A stretch of 64,000 nucleotides of DNA from JAIQFL01 sp035295745 (GTDB lineage: Bacteria > Acidobacteriota > Terriglobia > Bryobacterales > Bryobacteraceae): contig DATGIL010000005.1 in NCBI GenBank assembly GCA_035295745.1, positions 62,001-126,000 of the forward strand. The letters run 5' to 3'. This document shows positions 33,680-43,200 of this stretch, piece by piece. Position 1 is the first letter of the stretch; every line of letters starts with the position of its first letter. The notes beneath the pieces were generated by a model. That model was not told where the DNA came from, searched no databases, and saw only the letters and a list, made by a program, of their open reading frames with translations. Made by a program: the position numbers and the translations under genes.

Positions 33680-34966
33680 ATGCTCACGCTCCGTCGCGCA
33701 GTTACCGTCGCTCTGACTCTGGTCGCGATTCGTATCCCGGCGCAGACGCCGGCATCGTCTTCGCGATCGGTCGTGCTGCACGCAGCCCGGTTGCTCGACG
33801 TGGAATCTGGCCGCACGATCACTCCTGGCGAAGTGCTGATTTCGGGTGAACGCATCGCACAGGTTGGCACCAGCGTCAATCGTCCCGGCGGCGCGGAGGT
33901 AATCGATCTCGGCGACCGCACGCTGCTGCCGGGACTGATCGATGCGCACGTCCACCTCTTCCTTCATCCCGGCGCCGAAGACCTGCAAACCGTGCAGGAG
34001 TCGGTGCCAAAACGAACCTTGATCGCGGTGGACGCCGCCCGCCAGGATTTGATGGCTGGTTTCACGGCGGAGCGCGATATGGGAACGGAAGGCGCCGGTT
34101 CTGCCGACACTGCGGTGCGCAATGCCATCGACGAAGGCATGTTTCCCGGTCCGCGTTTGCGCATCAGCGGCAACGCTGTAGACATCCTCGGCGGGCACGA
34201 GGACGCGAACGACTTCAACCCCGAGCAGCACGTCCTCTCCAACGCGTCGCGAGCCAACAACGCGGCGGAACTGGTCGAAGTCATCCGCCAGCAGTTCAAA
34301 GAAGGGGCCGATTTTATCAAAATCTACGAGACCGGCCGCGACTCGGTGGTGGACGGCAAGTTCTCCACCGTCTACCAGTACAACGTGGACGAACTCTCGG
34401 CCGCCGTACGTGAAGCCGCCCGCGTCGGCAAACACGTGGCCGTCCACGCCACCGGTGAGCCCGGGACCCTCTATGCCGCGCGTGCTGGCGTGGTTTCCAT
34501 CGACCATGCCGATCAACTCAGCGAGGAAACCATGCGTCTGATGAAGGATCGCCACATCTTTGCCGTCCCCACCTTCACTATCTCGGAGTTCTTCGCCGAC
34601 CATGCTCCCACCCCCACACAAGCTGCGCTGGAGCGGCAGTTGCTGGTCATCCATGCCGAAGAGTTTCGAAAACAACTAGCCGCCGGAGTACCAGTCGCGA
34701 TGGGCTCCGACGTCGGGCCGTTTCCCCATGGTACGCAGGCCCGTGAGTTCGTCCTGATGGTGAAGTATGGGATGACGGCGCTGGGCGCCGTGCAGGCCGG
34801 CACCATTAACGGAGCCAAACTGCTCGGCTGGGAAGGACAAATCGGGGTCGTCAAGGCGGGGTATCTGGCGGACGTGATTGCGGTTCCGGGCGATCCCCTG
34901 CAGGACATCTCGGTGCTCGGGAAGGTCAGCTTCGTGATGAAGGGCGGCGTGGTGTACCGTCGCTGA
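33680..34966 (+). CDS. Exported imidazolonepropionase/prolidase-like amidohydrolase
   Basis: 428 residues with a signal peptide (AVTVALTLVAIRIPAQ). It has the binuclear amidohydrolase site: HxH in GLIDAHVHLFLHP, the carboxylated Lys in ADFIKIYETG, His in VAVHATGEPG and IDHADQL, and Asp in AMGSDVGPFPHG. Relatives are Xaa-Pro dipeptidases and other peptide-amide hydrolases; family members in Acidobacteriota are commonly periplasmic. It is monocistronic as far as I can see. The exact substrate is unknown. Confidence 0.9.
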   Translation: MLTLRRAVTVALTLVAIRIPAQTPASSSRSVVLHAARLLDVESGRTITPGEVLISGERIAQVGTSVNRPGGAEVIDLGDRTLLPGLIDAHVHLFLHPGAEDLQTVQESVPKRTLIAVDAARQDLMAGFTAERDMGTEGAGSADTAVRNAIDEGMFPGPRLRISGNAVDILGGHEDANDFNPEQHVLSNASRANNAAELVEVIRQQFKEGADFIKIYETGRDSVVDGKFSTVYQYNVDELSAAVREAARVGKHVAVHATGEPGTLYAARAGVVSIDHADQLSEETMRLMKDRHIFAVPTFTISEFFADHAPTPTQAALERQLLVIHAEEFRKQLAAGVPVAMGSDVGPFPHGTQAREFVLMVKYGMTALGAVQAGTINGAKLLGWEGQIGVVKAGYLADVIAVPGDPLQDISVLGKVSFVMKGGVVYRR

Positions 34967-35039
34967 CCGGCGATTTCTCAGGCCCGCTCCACAAAAAGAT
35001 TTGAGATTTTAAGGACTGGTTATTCCTATAATTACAGGT

Positions 35040-37658
35040 ATGAAACCGGTCCATGTCTTCAATGTGATTCCGTCGCTCCCTTCCGGCTTGGAAGGCCTTC
35101 GGCGGCTGGCATACAATCTGCGCTGGGCATGGGATCACGGAACCATCGAGCTGTTCCGCCGCCTGGACAGCGATCTGTGGGAATCCACCGGCCACAATCC
35201 CGTAAAAATGCTGGGCTTGATCGACCAGTCCCAATTGCAGGCGGCCTCGCGCGACGAGACGTTTCTAGCCCAGTTGGACCGCACCCTCCGCGACCTGGAT
35301 TCGTATCTCGCGGCCGAGTCGACCTGGTACCGCCGCGAGCACCTGCACCGCGATGGCATGCTGGTCGCCTATTTCTCGGCCGAATTCGGGCTTACTGAGT
35401 GCCTTTCCGTTTTCGCGGGCGGTCTGGGCGTGCTGGCCGGCGATCATCTGAAGTCGGTCAGCGACTTGGGCGTTCCCCTGGTCGGCGTCGGCCTGCTCTA
35501 CCAGCAAGGCTACTTCCGCCAGTATCTGAATGCCGCCGGGTGGCAGCAGGAGTCCTACGAAGACAACGACTTTGCCAACCTCCCGCTGGTGCGCGAGCGC
35601 CTGCCCGATGGCCGTCCGCTGGTGGTGGAGGTCTTCTATGCAGGCCGTCGCGTGTTCGCCCAGGTATGGCGCGTAGCTGTGGGACGGATCTCGCTCTACC
35701 TCCTCGACACCAATCTCCCCGGAAATCGTCCGGAGGACCGCGTTGTCACCTACCAGCTCTACGGCGGCGATCAGGAGATGCGGCTCAAGCAGGAGATTCT
35801 CCTGGGCATCGGCGGCTTCCGCGCGCTCGAGGCGCTCGGGCTGACACCGTCGGTCTATCACATGAACGAAGGCCACTCCGCGTTTCTAGGATTGGAGTGG
35901 GCAAGGCGCCTGATGGAGCAACGCGGCTTGAATTTCCACGAGGCGCGGGAGGCGGCTTCCGCCGGCCTGATTTTCACTACCCATACTCCGGTTCCGGCCG
36001 GTCACGACTATTTTCCTGCCAGCTTGATGGACCACTACTTCGGCGAATATATTGGCCGCCTGGGGCTTTCGCGGACTGACTTCCTGGCGCTTGGCCGGCA
36101 GGACCCCGCCAACGACAGCGAGCAGTTCTGCATGACGGTGCTGGCGCTACGCATGGCGGCTACCAGCAATGGGGTGAGTGCCCTCCACGGGAAAGTCAGC
36201 CGCCAGATGTGGAATAAGATCTGGCCGGGCGTTCCCGAAGACGAAGTTCCCATTGGGCATGTGACCAACGGCGTCCATTTCCGCTCCTGGATCTCGGCAG
36301 AGATGAATCAGCTCTACGACCGCTACCTGGGTCCCAAGTGGCGCGAGGAACATGCCGATCCCAAGCTCTGGGAGCGGGTGGAAAGCGTTCCGAGTGAGGA
36401 GCTTTGGCGGACCCACGAAATCCGGCGGGTGCGTCTGGTGTCCTTCGCCCGCCGCCACCTGTTGCAGCAATTGGAGCGGCGGGGAGCGCCCCAGTCCGAG
36501 ATTGACGCCGCCAATGAGGCTCTGGATCCCGACGCCCTCACCATCGGGTTCGCTCGCCGCTTCGCCACTTATAAGCGCGCGGCGCTGCTTCTGCGCGACA
36601 CCGAGCGTCTGAGCCGGATTCTGAACAATCCGGAGCGTCCGGTGCAGATCCTGTTCGCCGGCAAGGCTCATCCTCGCGACGACGCCGGCAAGCAGTTGAT
36701 CCAGCAAATCGTGCGGTTAGCGCAACATAAGGAATTCCGCAGCCGCCTGGTCTTCCTCGAAGACTATGACATGGCCGTCGCCCGCTACCTGGTGCAGGGG
36801 GTCGACATCTGGCTGAATACGCCTCTCCGGCCGCAGGAGGCTAGCGGGACCAGCGGCATGAAGGCGTTGGCCAACGGAGTCCTCAATCTCAGCGTGCTCG
36901 ACGGATGGTGGGACGAAGCATGGCACGATGCGGCGGCCAAGCGGCAGTTCGTCGGGTGGGCGATCGGACGCGGCGAGAACTACGACAACGCCGAATACCA
37001 GGACCAGGTGGAGTCTGCCGCGCTCTACGATCTGCTGGAGCACGACATCGTGCCCACGTTCTACGATCGCAGTGCCGGCGGGGTACCGCGCCGCTGGACG
37101 CAGCACATGAAGTCCTCCATCGCGCATCTCTGCCCCCAGTTCAATATGCAGCGGGTAGTGAAGGAGTACGCGGTCGACTTTTACGAAATGGCCCATGAAC
37201 GCTCCGGACAATTGCTGGCGGAGGGATCGGTTCGCGCCAAATCGTTGGCCGCATGGATGGCGCGGATGAGGACCGTCTGGCCGGAGGTGCGGGTGGAGCG
37301 GCTGGAGACTCTGCCGGTCACCGAACTAACCGTAGGCAGCAAGTTTCCCATGAGGGCATGGGTTCACCTGGGTTCAATCTCGACAGATGAGGTCACGGTG
37401 GAGCTGTATATGGGCCGGATCGATGCCAACGGCGAGATCACCGAAGGGGTTGCGATTCCGATGCAGCCCACCGGTCCGTGCCAGGGGGGCGCCTGTACGT
37501 TCGAGGCGGCCGCGGTGCCCTGTTTGCGAAGTGGACGCCAGGGCTACACGGTTCGCGTGCTGCCCTATCACCGCGATCAGGCTAAGTCGCTCTTACCCGG
37601 CCTGATTACCTGGGCCGACGGGCATGTGAAGGCCGATTCCGCTATGCATCTGGTGTGA
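35040..37658 (+). CDS. glgP: Alpha-glucan (glycogen/maltodextrin) phosphorylase
   Basis: 872 residues, of the long TIGR02094 type. The N-terminal ~110 residues are DUF3417-like (LPSGLEGLRRLAYNLRWAWD). The catalytic core includes YFSAEFGLTECLSVFAGGLG, FIRRFATYKRAAL-type sequence (GFARRFATYKRAALLLRD) and the PLP-site segment RPQEASGTSGMKALANGVLN. It releases glucose 1-phosphate from storage glucan in the cytoplasm. There is no other glycogen gene nearby; the ROK kinase at 62049 is far away. A short AT-rich leader precedes ATG 35040 and the gene appears monocistronic. Confidence 0.94.
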   Translation: MKPVHVFNVIPSLPSGLEGLRRLAYNLRWAWDHGTIELFRRLDSDLWESTGHNPVKMLGLIDQSQLQAASRDETFLAQLDRTLRDLDSYLAAESTWYRREHLHRDGMLVAYFSAEFGLTECLSVFAGGLGVLAGDHLKSVSDLGVPLVGVGLLYQQGYFRQYLNAAGWQQESYEDNDFANLPLVRERLPDGRPLVVEVFYAGRRVFAQVWRVAVGRISLYLLDTNLPGNRPEDRVVTYQLYGGDQEMRLKQEILLGIGGFRALEALGLTPSVYHMNEGHSAFLGLEWARRLMEQRGLNFHEAREAASAGLIFTTHTPVPAGHDYFPASLMDHYFGEYIGRLGLSRTDFLALGRQDPANDSEQFCMTVLALRMAATSNGVSALHGKVSRQMWNKIWPGVPEDEVPIGHVTNGVHFRSWISAEMNQLYDRYLGPKWREEHADPKLWERVESVPSEELWRTHEIRRVRLVSFARRHLLQQLERRGAPQSEIDAANEALDPDALTIGFARRFATYKRAALLLRDTERLSRILNNPERPVQILFAGKAHPRDDAGKQLIQQIVRLAQHKEFRSRLVFLEDYDMAVARYLVQGVDIWLNTPLRPQEASGTSGMKALANGVLNLSVLDGWWDEAWHDAAAKRQFVGWAIGRGENYDNAEYQDQVESAALYDLLEHDIVPTFYDRSAGGVPRRWTQHMKSSIAHLCPQFNMQRVVKEYAVDFYEMAHERSGQLLAEGSVRAKSLAAWMARMRTVWPEVRVERLETLPVTELTVGSKFPMRAWVHLGSISTDEVTVELYMGRIDANGEITEGVAIPMQPTGPCQGGACTFEAAAVPCLRSGRQGYTVRVLPYHRDQAKSLLPGLITWADGHVKADSAMHLV

Positions 37659-37738
37659 GAAGGGGATCCGGCCTGCCGTTATTGGCGCGACGGCTGCTGG
37701 CTCGAAGGGATCCGCAACCGAGAAAGGAGCCGGGCCAT

Positions 37739-39055
37739 TTATGGCTCCGGCAAGCGGCCGGTCCAATCGCACCACGCCCACGCCACTGCCGTTAGTGAGC
37801 CCAAGGCGCCGGCCACCAAGCCGATGGTCCTCGCACTGCAGTACTGGGAAGCGATTCCGGCGGCCGCCATCGAGACGATCATCATTGACCAGCGGAGCGA
37901 CTCCATCGTCGCGAAGACACGTCCGCGGAACCGGTCCGGCGTGTGGTGCAACAGTTGCGCGTTGTTAAGCACCGAAGTCACCGCCATTCCCACCCGCGAG
38001 AACATCATCGCGATCAACGCTGCGGCGTACGACTCCACCTGGCTGAAGACCATGTACGCGGCGCCGTGCACCACGTACGAAATCGTCACCGCAAGTTTGT
38101 ATCCCTTGAACCCGACGCGGCGGCCGACGATATGACCCGTCACGCCGCCAAGCAGGAGTCCGATCCCGGCGAACCCCCAGATGGAGCCGATTCCCGCGGC
38201 GCCGCGATGAAACACCTGCTCGCCGAAGAGCGCAAACAAGATCTGGGCCGCGCCGCCGCCCAGTGCCCAGCCCACCGAGATCATCGCGATCCCCATCATC
38301 AGCGGTACTGACCGCATGTAGTCCAGGCCCTCACGGTATTCGTGCCACGGACGCACCGCGTTGCCCATCTTGTGATCGGGGCGGAATCCACCTGGAGTCG
38401 AGATCTGCCAGATGGCCCAAGCGGAGAATACGAACGAGAGCGAATTGATGATGAAAGCCCAGGAGTAGCCGAATTGCGACGCGCTGAATCCGGCGAGCAG
38501 CGTGCCTGCCGTCAGGGTTGCCCATCCAGTGGTCTGGGTGAGCGAGTTGGCGGTGTGCAACTCGTCGTCGGTGGCGATGGTCGGAAGAATGGCGGAGCGC
38601 CCGCTGGTGAAGAATGGCGACGCGAACATGAGGGCGCCGCTCAGCAGATACAGCAACCAGGGACGGGGCTGGTGGATCGTGAACAGGAATGCCGCTGCCA
38701 GCCCGGCGCGGACGAGATCGCTCACAATCATGATGCGCTTGCGATCGAAACGATCGAGCACGACTCCTGCCGCGGGTCCGGCTAGCACAGCGGGGATGGC
38801 GCGCGAGAGCATTACACCCGATACCACCATTCCGGACCCGGATTTCTCCATTACCAGAGCGAACACCGCGATGTTATTGAAGTAGTCGCCGATCTCGCTG
38901 ACTACCTGCGCCAGCCATGTATTGCGGTAGTTGTGGTTGTGGAGTAGCAGGTCGAAGACAGGGGTTGATTGGGGGTTAGGGGTCAGGGGAGTGGGACTCG
39001 GAGAACTGGGGGAGGGGCGTGCCAACGTTCGTATTCTACCGTGCCGGGGTGACAT
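37739..39055 (-). CDS. MFS transporter, EntS-like drug/siderophore exporter type
   Basis: 438 residues with about 12 helices. Core signatures include LAQVVSEIGDYFNNIAVFAL, GVVLDRFDRKRIMIVSDLVR (motif A-like) and MFASPFFTSGRSAILPTIAT, as in the EntS/MefE group. The first ~35 residues are Ser/Pro-rich and come from a C-rich tract on the coding strand (see the G-rich entry at 38961); there is no alternative start before the first helix, so ATG 39055 stands by default. Substrate unknown. The neighbour upstream is the DHODH-like gene, 191 bp away. Confidence 0.85.
   Translation of the reverse strand: MSPRHGRIRTLARPSPSSPSPTPLTPNPQSTPVFDLLLHNHNYRNTWLAQVVSEIGDYFNNIAVFALVMEKSGSGMVVSGVMLSRAIPAVLAGPAAGVVLDRFDRKRIMIVSDLVRAGLAAAFLFTIHQPRPWLLYLLSGALMFASPFFTSGRSAILPTIATDDELHTANSLTQTTGWATLTAGTLLAGFSASQFGYSWAFIINSLSFVFSAWAIWQISTPGGFRPDHKMGNAVRPWHEYREGLDYMRSVPLMMGIAMISVGWALGGGAAQILFALFGEQVFHRGAAGIGSIWGFAGIGLLLGGVTGHIVGRRVGFKGYKLAVTISYVVHGAAYMVFSQVESYAAALIAMMFSRVGMAVTSVLNNAQLLHHTPDRFRGRVFATMESLRWSMMIVSMAAAGIASQYCSARTIGLVAGALGSLTAVAWAWCDWTGRLPEP
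38961..39017 (+). repeat. G-rich, quadruplex-prone tract at the start of the MFS gene
   Basis: On the plus strand runs of 4, 5, 4, 4 and 3 G (38961-38995) are separated by 2-6 nt, followed by two more runs of 5 and 4 G at 39008-39017. The run spacing meets the G-quadruplex rule easily. Since the gene is on the minus strand, its mRNA carries the C-rich partner, encoding the Ser/Pro-rich N-terminus. Confidence 0.7.
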
Positions 39056-39190
39056 CCAAGTCGGAAAACGCTGACCATCTCGGGCGTGACCTGGTCGTGG
39101 CTTCGTGATGCGGCACGAAGTCGGGCCGGACGGTCATCCGCATCCCGCGCATGCAAGGCTGACCGCCCATCTTCGCACCCGATAGCCAGT

Positions 39191-39236
39191 CCCTAACCCC
39201 AGCCCCCATAACCCCCAAACCCCTACCCCCCAACCC
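39191..39236 (-). repeat. Telomere-like G-rich tract just after the DHODH-like gene
   Basis: C-runs of 3, 4, 5, 5, 4, 6 and 3 on the plus strand; on the minus strand GGGTTGGGGGGTAGGGGTTTG and further TTAGGGG-type units, starting 11 bp past the DHODH-like stop codon. The minus-strand mRNA would be G-quadruplex-prone. It is oppositely oriented to the tract at 38961-39017, so read-through RNA could pair the two. Confidence 0.7.
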
Positions 39237-39246
39237 GCGCTTTTCC

Positions 39247-40263
39247 TTATCGCATTGCGTAACTGCTGAGCACCTTCATGTAGTTGGCGCGCTCGAATGC
39301 GCCGGGCTGCGGCACTGACTGGCGACTCATACTGCCTTGCATCTGCTTGATGGAGTCGTACTCGTGCTCGCCCATCCAGATGAGCAACTCCGTGCAAAGC
39401 GTATCGAGGTAGCTGATGCCTCGCTTCAGCAGCGCCGACGTCATCATCGCGATGCGCGCGCCGGCCATCATTGCCTTCACGATATCGGTAGCGCTGTGGA
39501 CGCCGCCGGTCAGGCCAAGGTCCGCGCGAATACTGCCATAGATTACTGCGATCCAATGCAATCGGAGCAACAGTTCGTGAGAATTGCTCAGGATCAGATT
39601 CGGCACCACCTCGAGTGCCTCGAGGTCGTAGTCCGGCTGGTAGAAGCGGTTAAACAGCACCAGCCCGTCGGCGCCGGCGGCGTCGAGTTTCTTCGCCACG
39701 TTCGCCATCGAGCTGAAGTACGGTCCCAGCTTGACGGCCACCGGGATCGTCACTTCCGCTTTCACGGCCCGAATCAGATCGACGTAGCGCTGCTCCACCT
39801 GCTCGCCAGTGACTTCGGGGTCCACCGGAATGTGATAGATGTTCAGTTCCAGCGCGTCGGCGCCGGCCTGCTCGATCTGCCGCGCGTATTGCAGCCAGCC
39901 GCCCTTGGTATTGCCGTTCAGGCTGGCGATCACCGGAATCCGCACCGCCTGTTTGCACTTAATAATGTGCGCCAGGTAGGAGTCCGGACCCATGACGCGA
40001 TGTGTCAGGTCGGGAAAGTGGGTGGTGGACTCGGCCGAAACATCCGAACTCTCCGTCATGAAGCGATCCAGTTCATCGCTTTCGTGCTCGATCTGCTCTT
40101 CGAATAAGGAGTGCAGCACCACGGCAGCGGCGCCGTTATCCTCGATCCGCCGGATGTTGCCCACGTCCTCGCACATCGGCGAGGACGAGGCAACCAGCGG
40201 ATTCTTCAACTTCAAACCCATCCAGGTCGTGGTCAGATCAATGGTTTTGGAAAGGTCGATCAT
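39247..40263 (-). CDS. Dihydroorotate-dehydrogenase-like flavoprotein partnered with PFOR
   Basis: 338 residues with the DHODH barrel (MGLKLKNPLVASSSPMCEDV; PVAVKLGPYFSSMANVAKKL; TGGVHSATDIVKAMMAGAR for the FMN phosphate). At the loop where class 1 and 2 enzymes have a catalytic Cys or Ser (NxSCPN-type), this one reads LNIYHIPVD with neither. It is therefore probably not a dihydroorotate oxidase. Its start overlaps the stop of the nifJ gene by ATGA, and this pairing recurs in many bacteria, so an electron-transfer role with PFOR is the better guess. Confidence 0.85.
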   Translation of the reverse strand: MIDLSKTIDLTTTWMGLKLKNPLVASSSPMCEDVGNIRRIEDNGAAAVVLHSLFEEQIEHESDELDRFMTESSDVSAESTTHFPDLTHRVMGPDSYLAHIIKCKQAVRIPVIASLNGNTKGGWLQYARQIEQAGADALELNIYHIPVDPEVTGEQVEQRYVDLIRAVKAEVTIPVAVKLGPYFSSMANVAKKLDAAGADGLVLFNRFYQPDYDLEALEVVPNLILSNSHELLLRLHWIAVIYGSIRADLGLTGGVHSATDIVKAMMAGARIAMMTSALLKRGISYLDTLCTELLIWMGEHEYDSIKQMQGSMSRQSVPQPGAFERANYMKVLSSYAMR

Positions 40264-43200
40264 TTCTTCACCTCCTCGGAGTGCGGGGCGCCATTGACGG
40301 GCTGATGCGCCATGTGCTCGTACAGCTTCCAGCGGCTCGCTACGTCCCTCTCAGCATCCACCAGCAGTTCCTTGGCGTGTTCCGGATTGCTCTTCACCAG
40401 CATGGTATAGCGGGTCTCGTTGTAGATGTACTGCTTGAGCCCGATGGAAGGCGCGCGCGAATCGAGTTGGAACGGGTTCTTGCCCTGCTCCACCAGGTCG
40501 GGATTGTAACGGAACAGCGGCCAGTAGCCCGAATTCACCGCGGCCTTTTGCTGCTCCATGCCATAGGCCATGTCGTACCCGTGCGCGATGCAGTGGCTGT
40601 AGGCGATGATGAGCGACGGTCCGTCGAAAGCTTCGGCTTCGAGGAACGCCTTGACGGTGTGCATGTCGCCCGCGCCCATCGCGATCTTCGCGACGTAGAC
40701 GCTGCCGTAGCTCATTGCCATCAAGGCGAGATCCTTCTTGCCGGAGGGCTTGCCGCCGGCCGCGAATTTCGCGACCGCGCCGCGCGGCGTAGACTTCGAT
40801 GCCTGGCCGCCGGTGTTGGAGTATACCTCGGTATCGAGCACCAGGATGTTCACGTTGCGGCCGGAAGCGATCACATGGTCGAGGCCGCCGTAGCCGATGT
40901 CATACGCCCATCCGTCCCCTCCTACGATCCAGACGCTCTTCTTGACGAGGGCATCGGCAAGACTCAGCAGATCGCGCGACTCGGCGGTATTAAGTCCGGC
41001 GAGCTTGTCCTTGAGGAGTTGGACGCGCTCGCGCTGCGCGAAGATGCCCTGCTCCGTCTTCTGGTCGGCGTTGAGAATCGCCTGCGCGAGGTCCTCTCCG
41101 ATCGCGAAGCCCAGGCGCCACACCAGCTCACGTGCGTACTCGGCCTGTTTATCGGCGGCGAGCCGCATCCCCAAGCCGAACTCCGCATTGTCTTCGAACA
41201 GCGAGTTCGACCAGGACGGCCCGCGTCCTTCCTCATTCATGCAGTACGGCGTAGTGGGCAGATTGCCGCCGTAGATGGATGAACAGCCGGTGGCGTTGGC
41301 GATCAGCATACGGTCGCCGAACAACTGCGTCATCAGCTTCACATAGGGAGTTTCGCCGCAGCCAGAACAGGCGCCCGAAAACTCGAACAGTGGCTGGAGC
41401 AACTGCACGTCCTTCACCTGGCTCATGGAGAGCGCCTTGCGGTCGGTGTCCGGGATCCTCAAGAAGAAGTCCCAGTTAGCGGCCTCGGATTCGCGCAGTG
41501 GCGGCTGCGCCACCATATTGATGGCGCGGTGCTTCACTTCGCTCTTGCTCTTGGCCGGGCAGACCTGCACGCACAGAGTGCATCCCGTGCAATCTTCTGG
41601 GGCCACCTGCAGCGTGTACTTGCGATCCTTCATGTCCTTCCAGCGTGCGGGTACCGCCTTGAAGGTGTCCGGCTTTCCGGCCAGGTAGCTGTCGTCATAA
41701 ACCTTGGCGCGGATCACGCTGTGCGGGCACACCAGCACGCACTTGCCGCACTGGATGCAGAGATCCTCATCCCACTCCGGAATCTCGAGCGCGATGTTGC
41801 GCTTCTCCCATTGCGCCGTGGCGCTGGGGAAGGTGCCGTCCACCGGCATCGCGCTGACGGGCAGTTCATCGCCCTCACCGGCCACGATGCGCGCTGTGAA
41901 CCTCTGCACGAAATCGGGAGCGGCCGCGGGAACATACGGGCGGATATCGAAGAACGCGGTGATCTTGCCGGGGACATTGACCTGGTGAAGGTGACTGAGC
42001 GCCTCGTCGACCGCGGCGAAGTTCTTCTGCACCACGCTTTCGCCGCGCTTGCCGTAAGTCTTGTCGATGGCATGCTTGATCGCGGCAATGGCCTCTTCGC
42101 GCGGCAGCACTCCGCTGATGGCGAAGAAGCAGGTCTGCATGATGGTGTTGATGCGGCCGCCCATGCCAGTCTGCTTGGCGACTTCGTATCCGTCGATCAC
42201 GTAGAATTTGAGGTTCTTGTCGAGAATCTGCTGCTGCACCAGGCGCGGCAGTTTGTCCCACACCTCATCGGGTCCGAAGGGACTGTTGAGCAGGAACGTA
42301 GCGCCGTTTTCGGCGTACTTCAGCATGTCGAGGCGCTCCAGGAAGGAGTACTGGTGGCACGCGACGAAATTCGCCTTCGAGATGAGATAGCTGGAACGCA
42401 GCGGCTTGGGTCCGAAACGCAGGTGGGAGGTGGTGATGGCGCCCGACTTTTTCGAATCGTAGACAAAGTATCCCTGGGCGAAGTTTTCGGTCTCTTCTCC
42501 GATGATCTTGATGGAGTTCTTGTTGGCGCCCACGGTACCATCGGCGCCCAGGCCGTAGAACAGCGCGCGCACGGTGCCCGGGACTTCGGTAGAGAATTCG
42601 GGATCGTAGTCGAGGCTGGTGTGCGTCACATCGTCGCGGATACCGACCGTGAAGTGGTTCTTGGGCGAGTTGCGGAGCAGCTCGTCGAAGACGCCCTTCA
42701 CCATGGCGGGCGTGAATTCCTTGGAGGCCAGTCCGTAGCGCCCGCCGATGACCTTCTTGCTGACGCCCATCTCGGCCAGCGCGGTGACGACGTCGCAGTA
42801 AAGCGGCTCGCCCAGGGCGCCCGGCTCTTTGCAGCGATCCAGCACTGCAATCGACTGCACGCTTGCCGGCAGGGCAGCGACGAACGTCTCGACCGCGAAC
42901 GGCCGGAACAGGCGAACCTTGAGCAAGCCCACCTTCTGACCGCTTGCGACCAGCGCGTCCACTGTCTCGTGCGCCACCTCGGCCCCGGAGCCCATCATGA
43001 TGAGGATGCGCTCGGCGTCCGGCGCCCCCACGTAGTCGAACAGGTGATATTGGCGTCCGGCGATCGAAGCGAACTTGTCCATGGTGTTCTGCACGATCGT
43101 GGGTGCCGCCAGGTAGTAGGGGTTGGAGGCTTCGCGCGCCTGGAAGTACACGTCGGGATTTTGCGCTGTGCCGCGGATGAACGGGTTGTTGGGATTCAAC

